From positions 5,210,293 through 5,274,292 of the forward strand of contig OZ025241.1 in the NCBI GenBank assembly GCA_964019155.1: 64,000 bases of DNA, given 5' to 3'. This DNA comes from Osedax fenrisi. Lineage: Eukaryota > Annelida > Polychaeta > Sabellida > Siboglinidae. The translations under genes and the position numbers were made by a program. Under the pieces are notes generated by a model that saw nothing but the letters and a program-made list of their open reading frames with translations, had not been told where the DNA came from and did not search any database. Positions 1 through 10,658 of this stretch are shown here, piece after piece (the stretch's first letter is position 1; every line of letters begins with the position of its first letter).

Positions 1-165
1 GTTTTGGCCATTATAGACGTGAGAGAAATTCCCTGATAATTATCAGTTATAGTGAGATTTCTAGATTTAGGTATAGGGATTATATTGGAGATATTCCATA
101 AGTCGGGCTGTTCACAGTTTTCAAATGAATTGTTTATTATATCAAGAATAAGGATATAATACATT
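1..165 (-). mobile_element. LINE reverse transcriptase fragment, cut by window edge
   Basis: Translation of the minus strand gives a continuous frame ending at the window edge with WNISNIIPIPKS, then DNYQGISLTSIMAK. This is the first conserved block of LINE reverse transcriptases (IIPIPK...NYRGISLT). The frame is open from about position 156 to 1 and is preceded on its 5' side by the (TA)n tract at 172-208. The remainder of the RT would lie to the left of the window. The family (RTE- or L1/CR1-type) cannot be settled from this block alone. Confidence 0.75.
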
Positions 166-169
166 TAAT

Positions 170-171
<2 letters not shown>

Positions 172-208
<37 letters not shown>
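172..208. repeat. (TA)n microsatellite
   Basis: Uninterrupted TA dinucleotides next to the 5' end of the minus-strand LINE fragment. Confidence 0.95.
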
Positions 209-210
<2 letters not shown>

Positions 211-713
211 GCAATATAAAATTATGTAATCCTTCATAAGGTAATCTTATTTGTATAATATTCATAAATAATTCGATAAAAAACTCATTACGTATTAATG
301 TATACTTTTCTCTAATGTAACACACATTTATGAATTTATAAATACAATTGATAATATACTGTGTATAATTATAATACATTATTTTATATGATGTTTCTTT
401 CAATCAAATATCCATGACTGTTCACACAAATATGATAAAGAAATTATAAATATATTATAAAATCAAACTAAATACAAATATAGCGTATATATGCTTGTTT
501 AAATTCACAACAAGTATTTAACCGTGGTATATAATATATAAATCCTTTAATGTAGTCATATAATTTATTTAATATTTAAATGTAAACATGTATTTATCCT
601 AATATAATTAAATTGATTAATTATTATCCTATATAATAGGAAACAAATATAGAAATTATAATTGTAAATTATTTAACTGGTTTATCAAATAAAAAAAATT
701 AATTGATTTTAAT

Positions 714-1260
714 ATGATATATATTTTATTATATTATATTATTAATTTTATGATCAGATTTATTAATTTTTTAAATTTAAATAATATTTTATCTAAATCA
801 CAATTTTCTTTTAGGAATTATTCTTTGATTAATGACAGATTTTATTACTTTTTAAATATGTATAATAATAAGATATGTTCTGATTTATCACTATATTTGA
901 GTAACGCATTGACTTATTATTATAAAACATTATTAAATAAATATTAGTATTATTTGATACGTGACTCTTCTATACTTTAATATCAAGTTATGTAAATAAT
1001 AAGCATCGATATATTAATTATGATAATATTCAATTTTAAATTACTTAAATGAACTCAATAATTCCTCACGGTTCTATATTATCATATGTTATTGTTATTA
1101 TATAAATATTATTTGCCAAATTGCGTGACTAATTTTAAATACAACGTATTCGCATATTATAATATTTTGTTATTAGTTGATAATGATATAAATTTATCTA
1201 AAACAACACAAATTGTATACTATAGTTGTAATGATATATTTAATAGGTAATACATTACAG
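714..1260 (+). mobile_element. Decayed LINE reverse transcriptase fragment
   Basis: The frame from 714 to 947 carries ILSKSQFSFRNYSL and later LSNALTYYYKTLLNK, a corrupted form of the LINE block that reads SQFGFRKG...LDLSKAFDTxNHxILLNKL. After a stop, another frame near 1050-1110 shows IPHGSILSYVI, matching the GVPQGSILGP motif B, and near 1170-1200 LLVDNDINLSKT matches the LFADDTxL catalytic block with the aspartates shifted to Val-Asp-Asn-Asp. So motif A, B and C remnants are present in order over about 550 bp. No intact catalytic site and several stops: a dead copy. Ends are not defined. Confidence 0.6.
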
Positions 1261-1761
1261 ATTAATGTGGATATTACTAAATTTGATATTATTTCTTAGA
1301 TCTTTAATATAATATTTAAAGAATGTTACTAAGTATACTATTATAAATTATGTAAATATAGATACTAATATATAATATTAGTATTAATACTATGGTAATC
1401 AAGACATGATAATTTATTATATTTATAAGTATATTGATAAAAGTGTAAATTTTACTCTTTCTTATCTATTATTAATACATTTAAATATAAATTATGTTTA
1501 TCTAAATATAATCTATGATTAAACATTATATATGTATATTAATTACATTTTTATGTTTTTTTTACCGCGATAATTAATCATATTTATGTCACCTGAATGA
1601 TGCTTTAAGTATGTAAGCTTTAATTTATGCTTTAAGTGTTTAATATAATTATAATGTATATTTTAATAGTATATACTAACCCTCTAGTGTTCTTCTTTTC
1701 TTAGCATCATTCTATAAATTAGTAATAAATATAACTATTATATGTAAATGATTATTAAGTT

Positions 1762-1763
<2 letters not shown>

Positions 1764-1817
<54 letters not shown>
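1764..1817. repeat. (TA)n microsatellite
   Basis: About 27 TA units, directly past the donor site of the candidate exon 1823-1896. Confidence 0.95.
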
Positions 1818-1821
<4 letters not shown>

Positions 1822-1822
1822 C

Positions 1823-1896
1823 CTGTAATACATCTTTATTATTATCATTTTTATGAGTTTCAGAAATTCGTTTGTTATTATTACTGCCAGTAGGTC
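1823..1896 (-). CDS. Candidate hydrophilic exon downstream of the Ly6-like exons
   Basis: Minus-strand open stretch of 24 codons plus two leading bases, between an acceptor (aaagtattag) and a donor CAG|GTATTT. It encodes PTGSNNNKRISETHKND then NNKDVLQ, a polar linker of the kind that can sit between an LU domain and a membrane anchor. An alternative acceptor six bases upstream keeps the same phase 1. It is sandwiched between (TA)n tracts (1764-1817 and 1942-1982), as the surer exons are. It cannot follow the 17195-17321 exon directly with the first acceptor, because T plus GA makes a stop, so another exon would have to lie between, or the second acceptor be used. Low-complexity composition makes chance plausible. 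Confidence 0.28.
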
Positions 1897-1940
1897 CTAA
1901 TACTTTAAGAAATATTAAATACGTTATATGTATCGAATAA

Positions 1941-1941
<1 letters not shown>

Positions 1942-1982
<41 letters not shown>
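1942..1982. repeat. (TA)n microsatellite
   Basis: About 20 TA units, about 45 bp before the candidate exon's acceptor on the minus strand. Confidence 0.95.
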
Positions 1983-1987
<5 letters not shown>

Positions 1988-2166
1988 TATATTAATTAAT
2001 CTAATTCATAACACATGTAAACATAATGATGATAAAAAAATTATAAAAATGAATTATACAAAATATATATTAATATGAACTTTCATAATATATTTAATGT
2101 AATATAAAATAGTAATGTAACAACATTAATGATAATATTTTTAAATAAATAATTAAATATGCATAA

Positions 2167-2206
<40 letters not shown>

Positions 2207-2291
2207 TATGAATATACACAATTATATAAATAATAACAATAAATATTATATAAATACATATAAAAATAAAAATAATACTATTAAAATATGA

Positions 2292-2492
2292 AAAATTGAT
2301 CTAGTCAACCAATATATCAGTGACCACAACCATGACATATATGTGCTAACCGAAACATGGCTTAACATACGTGATACCTGTACTCCAGCGGTCATACAAG
2401 GTAACTCCTACAAGCTAACTAGTCTTACTAGAACACACTCCCGCTGCAGTCACGGAAAAGGTGTAGCACTATACACTGAAAAGAAATACTAA
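2292..2492 (+). mobile_element. LINE endonuclease-domain fragment
   Basis: One open frame of 66 codons with no start codon needed. It shows DIYVLTETWLN followed by a loop, TLTR-like SLTRTHSRC, and HGKGVALYTEKKY before a TAA at 2490. LxETWL and GGGVALY are the conserved blocks of the AP-type (APE) endonuclease of CR1/L2/Jockey-group LINEs, where the glutamate is catalytic. The 5' endonuclease block and all of the RT are missing, so the piece is truncated on both sides. It is clearly richer in G+C than its surroundings. Confidence 0.8.
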
Positions 2493-2499
2493 TTACCTA

Positions 2500-2786
2500 C
2501 CACAAACAACCACCAAGTATTGACTCTAAAATTCTATTAACAAACTATTAATAAACACAATACCACTCCACATAATTCTGTAATATATTCATAATTAATT
2601 TACAGATAAATGTAAAAAAAAATTTAGTAATATTTATATAAATATATATATTTTTTTAATTTTTGTATTACTAATATTTATATATATTTTACTAAATAGT
2701 ACATCTAATATATTAATATTACTAACTTTTTTTAACATTTAGCTGTAATTTAATTATGAATATATTACAAATTAAATATAGTATGC

Positions 2787-2857
<71 letters not shown>

Positions 2858-3228
2858 TACACCTATAATGTATTGTGAACTACATATACTCCTTGTAACT
2901 ATTTATTTGAAAATATTAATTATAGATTAATTATAAGATTTTAATTATCAATATAAGTAATACATAATTCATATATGATATATGTATAATTTATAATTTA
3001 ATTGCTAAAAAAGATATATCCAATAAATTAAATATAGCAATACAACATGTCCAAAAATAAATTATTACATAATCAATTATTAATTTTATTTCTAAATTGA
3101 AAAGTATAAAACTATAAATTTAGATATAAATACATATAAAATTAGATATTAAAATATTATTTAAATGCAATTATTTATATTTATGAATATATTGTTATTT
3201 CACTATGTATACACTTACTAATAATACT

Positions 3229-3250
<22 letters not shown>
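2500..3250. other. AT-rich spacer with (TA)n, no gene seen
   Basis: Holds an imperfect inverted repeat around 2615-2720 (a central ttttttt run with mirrored TATATTTA flanks) and a (TA)n tract at 2792-2854. No coding signal was found on either strand. Confidence 0.5.
2792..2854. repeat. (TA)n microsatellite
   Basis: About 31 uninterrupted TA units. Confidence 0.95.
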
Positions 3251-3257
<7 letters not shown>

Positions 3258-3263
<6 letters not shown>

Positions 3264-3570
3264 TGAATGAATGAATTCAGTTTATAGACAAAGTCTAAGG
3301 ATGATCAGTGAAAGCGATTAGCTTTATTAATTCGAAACCTCCTAACAGTATGTGCAATGTCAAATCATCATTTCCATTCAAATAAAATAATAAAATAGAA
3401 ATAATAATAAACATAATAATAAAATCATATTAATATAAAAAAACAATGAAATGATTAAATAAAAGGTTAATAACATACGAAAATAATAAAATTTAAAATT
3501 AGAAACAAAGATAAAATATAAAATTACAATAATAAAGGAGATATAAATAAAGTTGATACAGATTATAATA
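3258..3570 (-). mobile_element. 3' end of a LINE (5'-truncated copy)
   Basis: This block is nearly identical to 58798-59105. Read on the minus strand it is a T-rich 3' UTR followed by a GC-richer terminus (gctttcactgatc) and ends in gaattcattcattcattc, an (ATTC)n-type tail. The second copy is continuous with LINE coding remnants further 5', which identifies this one as the truncated 3' UTR of the same family. The tail abuts a (TA)n tract at 3234-3260. The small hydrophobic frame on the minus strand at 3378-3608 is an effect of the T-rich UTR and not a gene. Confidence 0.7.
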
Positions 3571-3685
3571 TATATATATGTGCCTATTATATTAATTATC
3601 GAATACATATTATATTAGTTATATGTATTGATTATGTTATTAGATTTATGATATACCTAATAATTACTATATCATATTACGTACA

Positions 3686-3688
<3 letters not shown>

Positions 3689-3730
<42 letters not shown>
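3689..3730. repeat. (TA)n microsatellite
   Basis: About 20 TA units. Confidence 0.95.
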
Positions 3731-3735
<5 letters not shown>

Positions 3736-3777
3736 ATGGCAACTACGTGTATAACTGTGTGTAGGTATTTATACATA

Positions 3778-4366
3778 TGTTGTGCATGAAGTATACATGT
3801 GTTATGTAATTTAGATAAATGTTAATTTAATATATTTTGTGATTTGTGTTTTTTATATAATTTGATTTCTGTTTTGTAAATTGTAAAAGAGAGCGTAGTT
3901 TATAATTATATTAACTAGTTTAATCTAGTTATCTAATTAGATATACGCCCACTACGCCCATCACGTGATTTCGTTATTATCGAGAAGTTCGGTATGATAT
4001 GGTTTATTAGTGCATACAGCGTACACTGAAAGACTAGTAAATCATATCATATTAATTGTGAGAACTTCTCGATTGATACATATTTAATCATGCATGTTGA
4101 TATTATGATGTTTAATATTTATTCATATTTGTTTTAGTTTGAGGATTTCCTCCATTCGCGATTCGTCCAATAAGTCCATCCTCCATTCCAAATATACCCC
4201 CATCCACGAACGCACCCCTTCTCTATCTACCCCATCCTCGAACCACACCCCACCCCCATCCACGTCCATCCACGAACCACACCACATTCCCCATCAACGT
4301 CCAGTTTCTATTCAATAAATCTATAACCTGTCGAGAACTATCATTCTCCGTTTTCCGGAGACAACA
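3778..4366. mobile_element. Possible solo LTR
   Basis: A 589-bp block starts TGTTGTG and ends GACAACA, giving short inverted ends TGTTGT/ACAACA of the TG...CA type used by LTR retrotransposons. A polyadenylation signal-like tcaataaa lies about 50 bp before the 3' end (4312-4319), as expected in an R region. It holds a C-rich tract on the plus strand (about 4180-4310, repeats of ccatccacgaac) and an inverted repeat (3980-4072). No matching 4-6 bp target duplication is visible because the right flank is (TA)n. No gag or pol remnant is seen. The plus-strand orientation is suggested by the polyA-like signal only. Confidence 0.4.
3980..4074. repeat. Inverted repeat with ~33-nt arms
   Basis: Arms cgagaagttc...atgatatggttta and taaatcatatcat...gaacttctcg are complementary with a few mismatches around a ~30-nt loop. 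It lies inside the possible LTR. Confidence 0.7.
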
Positions 4367-4389
4367 TATATATATATATATATATTAGT

Positions 4390-5015
4390 ATTTATTTATT
4401 TGATTTTAATTTAGAATAAAATGTATGTTATAATATTTTAAATTAATTTACAATGTGAAATTTATAAATTAACTAGTTATCACAAATATTATGTTTTATA
4501 TATGTGAATTAACATATATGTATTATTATACGTATTATTTTACTATCAATATACAAAACTTAATAATAATGATAATCGTTACATAATATAATTTATAAAT
4601 AAAAACTAAATTATTAAATTGTGATAATACTTATTAAAATGGTATAAATTATAAAATATAATTCAATATTTAAAAAATAATATATAAAATATATATTAAC
4701 ATCAATAATATTTGTTCCATCACTAAACTTCCAATTAGCTTTTAAAGTGTTGAATTCTGTATCTAATATTATATTATTAATGTATTCAAGATATATATAT
4801 ATATATATGTTGAATTATTAATATTTTTAAATAATATATAACATATATATTTATATTAATAATTTATAATATTTATAATAACATGGAGGAATTTCATATG
4901 TTATATTATTACAATAATGTGCAAAACATCGCCTAAAACATAGAGCTATAAAGCGAATAAGTAATCAAAATTAATATATTAATACTTTATTCATATATAT
5001 TATTCATATATATTA

Positions 5016-5063
<48 letters not shown>

Positions 5064-5085
5064 TATATATATATATTGCATTACT
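4390..5085. other. AT-rich spacer, no gene seen
   Basis: Contains short and long (TA)n tracts, the largest at 5019-5075 interrupted by one aa. Nothing else is interpretable. Confidence 0.5.
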
Positions 5086-6500
5086 CCAATAATACGACAA
5101 TTACTTACGGGCTGTATAAAAACGAATACAATACTAGAATATTTCAAACAAGCTTCTATAACTCCTAGAATATAGAAAAGTAATAAGGTGCTATTAATGT
5201 GCTATCAAATTACAGGCCTATGTTTATCAATTACCTACATTAGCTAAAATATTCGAACGAATTATTAGTAAACAATTAATTAACCACATAAATAGCAACA
5301 GTCTTTTTGATAAATATCAATCTGGATATAGGACATTCTATAATATTGAAACATCTAAATTCTACGTTACTGACAACCTCCTACATAACATTGAAAATAA
5401 CACTCCTACATAAGTAATTCTTTTCAACTTATCTTCCGCCTTCGATACAATTAACCACAATATACTTTTAAACCGACTACAGCTAATAAACATTAACAAC
5501 GATGCATTAAATATACTATAAGACTACATTACCAACCGAACATATAACATAAAACTTAAATCCATATCTCCCAATTAAACGCTTTTAATTGGAATGCCAC
5601 AAGGTACTGTACTAGGTCCCTTGCTGTATTCCTTATATATCACTCCAATATCTAGAATATTTCTAAATTATCCTGCAATCATATATCATTTATATGCTGA
5701 TGGTATTATTATTATGTCACCAATAAATAATTCCCGTTTAAATAATTATATCATTGATTTACGCAATTGGATGACAACTAATTACTTATTTCTTAACTCA
5801 ACTAAAACAACACCTTTAAACATTTCTAATACATTATCTAACTTTACCACAATATAATTATATGACACTATAATATCTCCATAATACTCAACAAAATATT
5901 TAGGAGTAACTTTAACAAATTACTTAACTCTAACTACACATATAAATTCAGTAGCTAAATAAACGACTACTCACCTTATTCAACTATGCAAAATACGGAA
6001 ATATCTACCATCTAAAACAGTCTACCTATTAGCGATTTTTTTTCCAGAATTGACTACTGCTCTCTTTACTCACTAACTCAACTAAATTACAACTATTACA
6101 ACTATACTGAATTATAAAATATACTACTCGACTTATTTTTAATAATAGTACATTTGATAGATGCTCTATTTCATAATTAATGTCTTCTCTAAAAATTGTA
6201 ATAATTGACTTACGAATTAAAACAAGAATTACTAAATTAATACTGTTCTCTAAAAAATACTTCAACATACTTAACTGACCCACTACATCTAAAAAATGTA
6301 TACTACCACTAATAAACGTGAATTGTAAGTTACTTACGCAACCTACCATCAACAGAAAACAACATAGCAGAAGGGCTTTTCGGTATATGGCTATAGCCGT
6401 ATACGTGGAATAATCTTCCAGGCGATATACGGACATCTACCATATATCGAAGAAGCGATATATTTAAAAATTACATTACGTACTATGTTTATTTAACATA
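5086..6500 (+). pseudogene. L2/CR1-like LINE reverse transcriptase, dead copy
   Basis: RT motifs occur in order on the plus strand: NYRPMFI (about 5208), then after a frameshift FERIISKQLINHI, DKYQSGYRT, LFNLSSAFDTINH (motif A), GMPQGTVLGPLLYSLYI (motif B, in the open frame 5594-5857), HLYADG (motif C, second catalytic Asp replaced by Gly) and KYLGVTL. At the 3' end TWNNLPGDIRTS, followed by an FKNYI-like tail, is the usual C-terminus (LWNSLPxxIR...FKxxLK). Stops interrupt at 5411, 5519, 5576 and several later positions. The damaged YADD and the stops make it inactive. The 3' end lies near 6500, where (TA)n and AT-rich sequence begin. Confidence 0.85.
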
Positions 6501-6613
6501 TATATATATATAATATTATAATTCATAACACATTTTATTATATTTTATTCTTTATATCGAGAGAATATTCTGTATATATCCTTTGTATTTGTATGCTATT
6601 AACTACGCACTAT

Positions 6614-6646
<33 letters not shown>

Positions 6647-6693
6647 GTAACATACTATAGTATACTTAAAACACATTCGAGAATAGCGCTCAC

Positions 6694-6734
<41 letters not shown>

Positions 6735-6890
6735 AATAATATATAGAAACAGTATTCAACATAATATTAGTAATGTAAAAATTAAGTTAATCATTTATAA
6801 CTAATACTATATAATATATTATATTTGTTATATTACATGCTGGGTCTCAAATTAAATAAGCTGATTATACAAATAATATAAAGATGACAG
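6500..6890. other. AT-rich spacer with microsatellites
   Basis: Holds (ATT)n near 6615-6640 and (TA)n at 6697-6731; no gene seen. Confidence 0.5.
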
Positions 6891-7150
6891 AAGTAAATGG
6901 AAATATTCAAATGCCAATATTAAAATACTATAAAACTAACAAACTAACATTAGTACAACATATATCAGCGAATCTATTTAATAATTATTTTTCTAAAATA
7001 AATTATAATCTTTATAAACAAATTACCTTATCATAAAACTATAGATATTTGTATATATCTTACATCTGCTAAGGAAGTATCTGATATATTACTATATCTT
7101 AACAAAAATAATATTATTTATGTTTTTGACCTAAGCTCAAATTATTAAAA
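6890..7150 (+). mobile_element. Possible LINE endonuclease-RT linker remnant
   Basis: The plus strand reads ISANLFNNYFSKINYNL, then after a frameshift TSAKEVSDILLYLNKNN and a degraded FDLSSNY. This order (FNxYFxxI ... EVxxIIxxLKxxxSxGxDxLS) resembles the region just before the RT in Jockey/CR1-group LINEs. Short, frameshifted and AT-biased, so only a tentative call. Confidence 0.35.
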
Positions 7151-7539
7151 TGTTGTATGATATGATTATATATATATATTACGCTATTTATCTAATATGA
7201 TCACATATACAAATTAATTCATAAATAAATATATTCAATAATTTAAATTAAATTGCTAACTCTAATATTTATATTTACTATTATATACATTTAGTATTTA
7301 TTAATATATTATAATTACCATTATTTAATATTTAATTTTAATAATAAATTAGTGGATGAACTATATTTTATTAATTTCTTTATATGATAAGTTGTATTAT
7401 AGTTTCTAAGTGTTATGTATATTTGTATGTATATCAGTAACATTTCACTATTAAGTATTATAAATTATATATATATATATATATATATAAATATATATAG
7501 TATATTCAGTATAAATATCTATATATATATAATAATAAT

Positions 7540-7850
7540 AATAATAAAATCAGATTTGGCAATTGCCTGGGTGAAGGAAGAATCAGAGCTTATCAAGTCT
7601 TTCACCCTTTTATGATTACGAGAAGAAAAAATTATATAGGAATATAATTAAAATCAAGAAATAGTAGAACAAAAAATAGAGTGAAAAATTAAATTAGTAA
7701 AATAAATCATCAACTCATAAAGCATAAACAACCATAGTATATCAACTTTCCGAATGTAGGTTAATCAAGTCCAAAACCTTAGGGAATATACTTTCGCCAA
7801 TAGTATATACACTGGTAACATTTGGAGCCATCAAATGCATCCATACTATA
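7540..7850 (-). mobile_element. 3'-terminal fragment of a LINE with (ATT)n tail
   Basis: Read on the minus strand, an open frame HLMAPNVTSVYTIGESIFPK then VLDLINLHSES and a stop leads to a 3' UTR, a short stem GGGTGAA...TTCACCC, then GCCAAATCTGATTTT and an (ATT)n tail at about 7530-7547. The same terminal words (TTGCC, AAATCTGAT, trinucleotide or tetranucleotide tail) occur at three other LINE 3' ends in this window. The 5' part is missing. The element class of the short coding piece is not certain. Confidence 0.55.
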
Positions 7851-7888
<38 letters not shown>

Positions 7889-7918
7889 TATATAGATATA
7901 TAGATAGATAGATAGATA
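7849..7918. repeat. (TA)n followed by (GATA)n microsatellite
   Basis: TA repeats to about 7885, then tatagatatagatagatagataga, abutting the first direct repeat of the R2-like element. Confidence 0.9.
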
Positions 7919-8207
7919 ATAGTTTATTGAATAAATTCAAAACGATGGGTAACAATAAATAATAATGACAGAAATATATAAATAATAGTTAGCAAATATA
8001 AATAAGTTGTGATTTATACACACCGAAAGTAAATAAAATAATAATATAGCAATATTTCAAATATGCTGAATACATCATCAAATAACTAGGGAGGAGGTAT
8101 CGGGTTGGTTAGGCCCATATATGATTATATGCCCATACATCCTGAGGGATGGACGGTATATGCATATTGGTTGTGTGACAACTCTCCACACATAGAATAT
8201 CAAATGA

Positions 8208-9193
8208 CTACGACATACTATACACATACATGATACACTTACTAATAATGCCATAATTACTGATACCGCTACTAACACTGATAATGACAGTACTACTAAC
8301 ACTGATACTAATAATGATACTAACAGTGACATAATCACAGATACATTTACTAATACTGGTATAAATTGTTATTATAATACTGCAACATATACTGATAATA
8401 ACATTGACCTAAATATTTCACGACAACGCATACATATAGATACAAATATAAATACACATTGCACTAATATTAATACTAATTTACAAAATACAAATAGAAA
8501 TATACATCATACACATAATATTAATTCAAATACAAATACTATTCAAAATCACCCAAGCATAAATAGACGTAATACACTCGATGAAATAAACAATAATTAT
8601 ATGAATAGACTTGTAGAATCAATACAAAAAAAAAACATTCACTAAACAATATTAATAATATAATAAAATTAAATATACTACAATATATTCTCGATAATAT
8701 TCCTACAATACCATTACTACCTGATTTACTCTTTCATATACAAAACTTTAAATCTAATAATATACAACATTTAATCGATCTTGATCATAGATATTTACAA
8801 CAATCTACTAATATAATTAATAACAAAGTTATTACAATATTGAATAGTAATTTTATTAATAATAACAGATTAAACCCAAATAATATATGCATATTATCTA
8901 ATAAGGCGTTTAAGCGTAGACATAGGCGGATCCAATATGCAAAAACACAGAATATGTTTACTAAAAATAGATCTGGTCTATCTAGAGCAATTTTTGATAA
9001 TGACGATATTACTGTTGAGTGCGATGAAGTACCTATTGAAAATCAATTTAAATTTTGGAGCGAATTATTAAATACAAAGTCCATTTCTTTCAGACATTCA
9101 TTCGTGAATAATTCTGTAGATAATACCCAGCCTATAAGTTATAATGAAGTTCAGGAATGCTTTAATGCATTAAAGGTATATCGTATATCCTAG
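8208..9193 (+). CDS. R2-like ORF, N-terminal part (frame broken at an A10 run)
   Basis: From 8208 an open frame rich in Asn, Thr and Asp runs to an A10 homopolymer at 8626-8635 (…NNYMNRLVESIQKK). After it the coding sense continues one frame over, through LPDLLFHIQNF, to AFKRRHRRIQYAKTQNMFTK, IPIENQ-like VPIENQFKFWSELL and EVQECFNALK. The last pieces match the conserved region just upstream of the RT in R2 proteins. No C2H2 zinc fingers, usual in R2 N-termini, are visible in the low-complexity part. The frame ends at 9191-9193, where an internal deletion joins it to the downstream RT out of frame. No start codon is obvious before residue M at 8601, which is not unusual for R2-type elements. 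A single A lost or gained in the homopolymer would explain the first break. Confidence 0.7.
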
Positions 9194-10658
9194 TATCTTA
9201 GTTAATCGCGGCGTAAAACAAGGTGACCCTATGTCACCCATGTTATTTAATGGAGTAATTGATTACGTAACTTCTGATTTACCCAGTTCTATTAGCATAC
9301 ATAATGATAGCATCGTTAAATATATGGCATTCGCTGATGATCTCATACTCTTTGCAAAGGATGAAATTAGTCTTCAAGCCCAGGTAGATCATGTTATATA
9401 TAGACTTAAAGAATGTGGGCTTGATATTAATCCAGCAAAGAGTGCAACTCTTAACATTATTATTAACCCTAAGAAAAAGCAGTGGATCTGTAATCCATAT
9501 AGCTTTATAATAATTGATAATATTCCCCTTAAACCCTTGACTATTGATGATACATATAAATACTTAGGTATCGAAATAGGACATATAGATAATAATAATA
9601 CAATAGTAATAGAGTTAACATCTAAATTAATATCAATATCTAAAGCATTATTAAAACCTCAACAAAAACTTGATATACTAAAATCTTATCTTTTACCAAG
9701 TGTATTACATAGGCTAACTTTCTCTAATATATATCTTAATACATTGAAAACTATGGATAGATCAATTAGGTCTTTTGTTAGACGGTGGTTGCGACTACCT
9801 AAATATACTTCCCTTGGTGTCTTTTATGCACCATGTAGTATTGGAGGATTGGCGATCACCCGTCTATTTTTAACAATACCAGTTATGCGCCTCAAACGGG
9901 TAAACTCTACACGTGGAAATGATGATCTCATAATACAAACCCTCCCAAATAATATTATATTAAAATGGTCATCTCCAAGATACTATGATAATATATTATT
10001 TACTACTAATATCGACATTAAAGTATATCATACTAAATATCTTATTAATTCGGCGGATGGACGAGGTCTCGATTATGGTAACCACGCACCTTTTATTAAT
10101 AACTGGATTAAATTCCCTACTAGATTACTAAATGGTAAAGACTTCGTCGATTCGATCAAACTAAAACATGCATTATTATATACAAAATTTATATCTAAAC
10201 GAATGTTCCCTAATACGAATAATAAATGTTTAATGAGGGGATGTAATTATAACTACGATTGCTTAAACCATATAATGCAAACATGTAGTTATAATTACAA
10301 TAATAGAATACATAGACACAATTATATAAATAGTTTACTTATGTCAATACTAAACAAACATAAGTATATCACTATTCTAGAACCACACATCCAAACTCGA
10401 AATGGCCTACGTAAACCAGATTTAATAATTTATAAAAATGATACTGCATATATAATAGATACACAAATATCAATAGATACAAAAAATACCGATATAAACA
10501 ACACAAAAAAGACTAACTACTACAATACTACAGATAACATCGCTTATACCAAGCAAATAACGGGTGCGAACAGAATATTATTCAGCGCATCGTACTGGAA
10601 TTGGCGCAGGTATTCCTTCGGCGCTAACCACATAATACCTACTAAACCTAGGTCTTAA
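9183..10658 (+). CDS. R2-like ORF, C-terminal part: RT palm, CCHC knuckle and restriction-like endonuclease
   Basis: Frame open from at least 9183 (ILVNRGVKQGDPMSPMLFN); the first Met is at 9231 and gives 475 residues. RT motif C is FADDLILF (residues 34-41 from that Met), followed by NPAKSATL and KYLGIEIG blocks and a thumb with RRWLRLPKYT. The knuckle is C333-x4-C338-x8-H347-x4-C352. The endonuclease core is RKPDLIIY with Asp397 and IIDTQI with Asp410, the PD...D arrangement of R2-type restriction-like endonucleases, then a KTNYYN block. RT motifs 1-A are absent because of the upstream deletion, judged at roughly 130-160 codons from the family layout. No stop occurs within the 475 codons, so this part is the least decayed coding sequence of any element here apart from the 52-54 kb LINE. 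Confidence 0.85.
   Translation, partial: VYPSILVNRGVKQGDPMSPMLFNGVIDYVTSDLPSSISIHNDSIVKYMAFADDLILFAKDEISLQAQVDHVIYRLKECGLDINPAKSATLNIIINPKKKQWICNPYSFIIIDNIPLKPLTIDDTYKYLGIEIGHIDNNNTIVIELTSKLISISKALLKPQQKLDILKSYLLPSVLHRLTFSNIYLNTLKTMDRSIRSFVRRWLRLPKYTSLGVFYAPCSIGGLAITRLFLTIPVMRLKRVNSTRGNDDLIIQTLPNNIILKWSSPRYYDNILFTTNIDIKVYHTKYLINSADGRGLDYGNHAPFINNWIKFPTRLLNGKDFVDSIKLKHALLYTKFISKRMFPNTNNKCLMRGCNYNYDCLNHIMQTCSYNYNNRIHRHNYINSLLMSILNKHKYITILEPHIQTRNGLRKPDLIIYKNDTAYIIDTQISIDTKNTDINNTKKTNYYNTTDNIAYTKQITGANRILFSASYWNWRRYSFGANHIIPTKPRS

Larger units (their letters stand above)
1261..2280. other. AT-rich stretch with (TA)n tracts, no clear gene
   Basis: Contains three long (TA)n runs (1764-1817, 1942-1982, 2168-2204) and the candidate minus-strand exon at 1823-1896. 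I see nothing else interpretable. Confidence 0.6.

Noticed and set aside
137..403. 88-residue minus-strand ORF
   Set aside because: Ends in (TA)n-encoded Ile-Tyr repeats, has no family resemblance, and overlaps nothing recognisable.
1566..1594. Minus-strand acceptor followed by GTGACATAAATATG, considered as the last Ly6-like exon
   Set aside because: It supplies the expected cysteine but no Cys-Asn ending, and the acceptor context is poor.
8078..8338. Minus-strand ORF rich in Val, Leu and Ser
   Set aside because: Antisense of the Asn/Thr/Asp-rich R2-like N-terminal frame and leader.
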